This document shows, piece by piece, positions 63,741 to 64,000 of a stretch of 64,000 bases of DNA. A program made the position numbers and the translations under genes. The DNA is from Diadema setosum. Its lineage: Eukaryota; Echinodermata; Echinoidea; Diadematoida; Diadematidae. Under the pieces are notes generated by a model, which did no database searches, was not told the DNA's origin, and saw only the letters and a list, made by a program, of their open reading frames with translations. The stretch's first letter is position 1. Each line of letters starts with the position of its first letter. The DNA lies in the NCBI RefSeq assembly GCF_964275005.1, contig NC_092705.1, positions 13,734,385 to 13,798,384 on the forward strand, in the 5' to 3' direction.

Positions 63741-64000
63741 AGGGGCCTCTTTCATTAGAGATTGAGTGTAAGTTGAGTTGCAATCAATCGCATATTGCGT
63801 TTCGTAAACAACTTTGCAATTGATCGCAAGTAATGCTCTATCTCAATCTGAAGGTAACACTTGATCTTTCTTGAAATCAAGCGTGCGTGTCCTTATGAAA
63901 CAGGACTTACGCTCAAAATTGAACTTACGCTCGATTCACCGAATTACGCTCAATAAATGGAGCGGAAGATCAATCGCAGTTCTTTATGAAACAGGCCCTA
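63741..64000. mobile_element. MITE with AGGGGCCT ends, possibly cut by the window edge
   Basis: The left end AGGGGCCTCTTTCATTAGA pairs with the right end TTTATGAAACAGGCCCT. TGCAATCAATCGCA pairs with GATCAATCGCAG-like text internally, and TTACGCTCAA boxes recur. No coding sequence. Confidence 0.7.

Overview
The window looks like nuclear DNA from a marine invertebrate animal. The genes have long introns with GT-AG junctions, the intergenic DNA is AT-rich with many microsatellites and homopolymer runs, and the transposon mix includes a Mag/SURL-type Ty3/gypsy element, a Penelope-like element, L2/CR1-like LINEs and many fold-back MITEs. That mix fits a deuterostome, perhaps an echinoderm, but I cannot name a species from the sequence alone.

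The main content is a tandem pair of HECT-type E3 ubiquitin ligase genes on the + strand. Copy 1 spans 7467-48832 as 12 coding exons. Reading-frame phase agrees at every junction, and the exons sum to 2016 nt (671 codons plus stop). It ends in a HECT domain with the catalytic cysteine at about residue 634 and has no RCC1 repeats in the part seen. Copy 2 starts at 58036. Its first five exons, up to 63637, are homologous to exons 1-5 of copy 1 with the same phases, and the gene runs off the right edge. Parts of introns 2, 3 and 4 are also recognisably homologous, so the locus was duplicated as a segment.

The rest is mostly repeats. Upstream of copy 1 (1-7466) are short repeats and a Penelope-like element at 4.2-6.9 kb. 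That element has long inverted arms, a GIY-YIG endonuclease remnant, and two nested insertions (a LINE 3' end and a MITE). Intron 1 of copy 1 (8.6 kb, against 0.6 kb in copy 2) holds a roughly 14-unit satellite at 10.4-12.7 kb and several fold-back elements. Introns 2-7 hold MITEs, a LINE reverse transcriptase scrap, a (CCGT)n-bearing repeat and tandem arrays. Intron 8 carries a dead Mag-type gypsy element (34.4-38.55 kb, minus strand). Intron 10 carries a second decayed LTR retrotransposon (41.36-46.28 kb, minus strand). Both LTR elements are antisense to the host gene.

Between the two genes (48.8-58.0 kb) lie only repeats and unassigned sequence, including a fold-back element with a second copy in intron 4 of gene copy 2. 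I see no bacterial features, no CRISPR array and no rRNA. The only tRNA-like sequence is a degenerate SINE-like head at about 20.57 kb. Exon boundaries rest on splice consensus, phase agreement and copy-to-copy comparison, not on transcripts.
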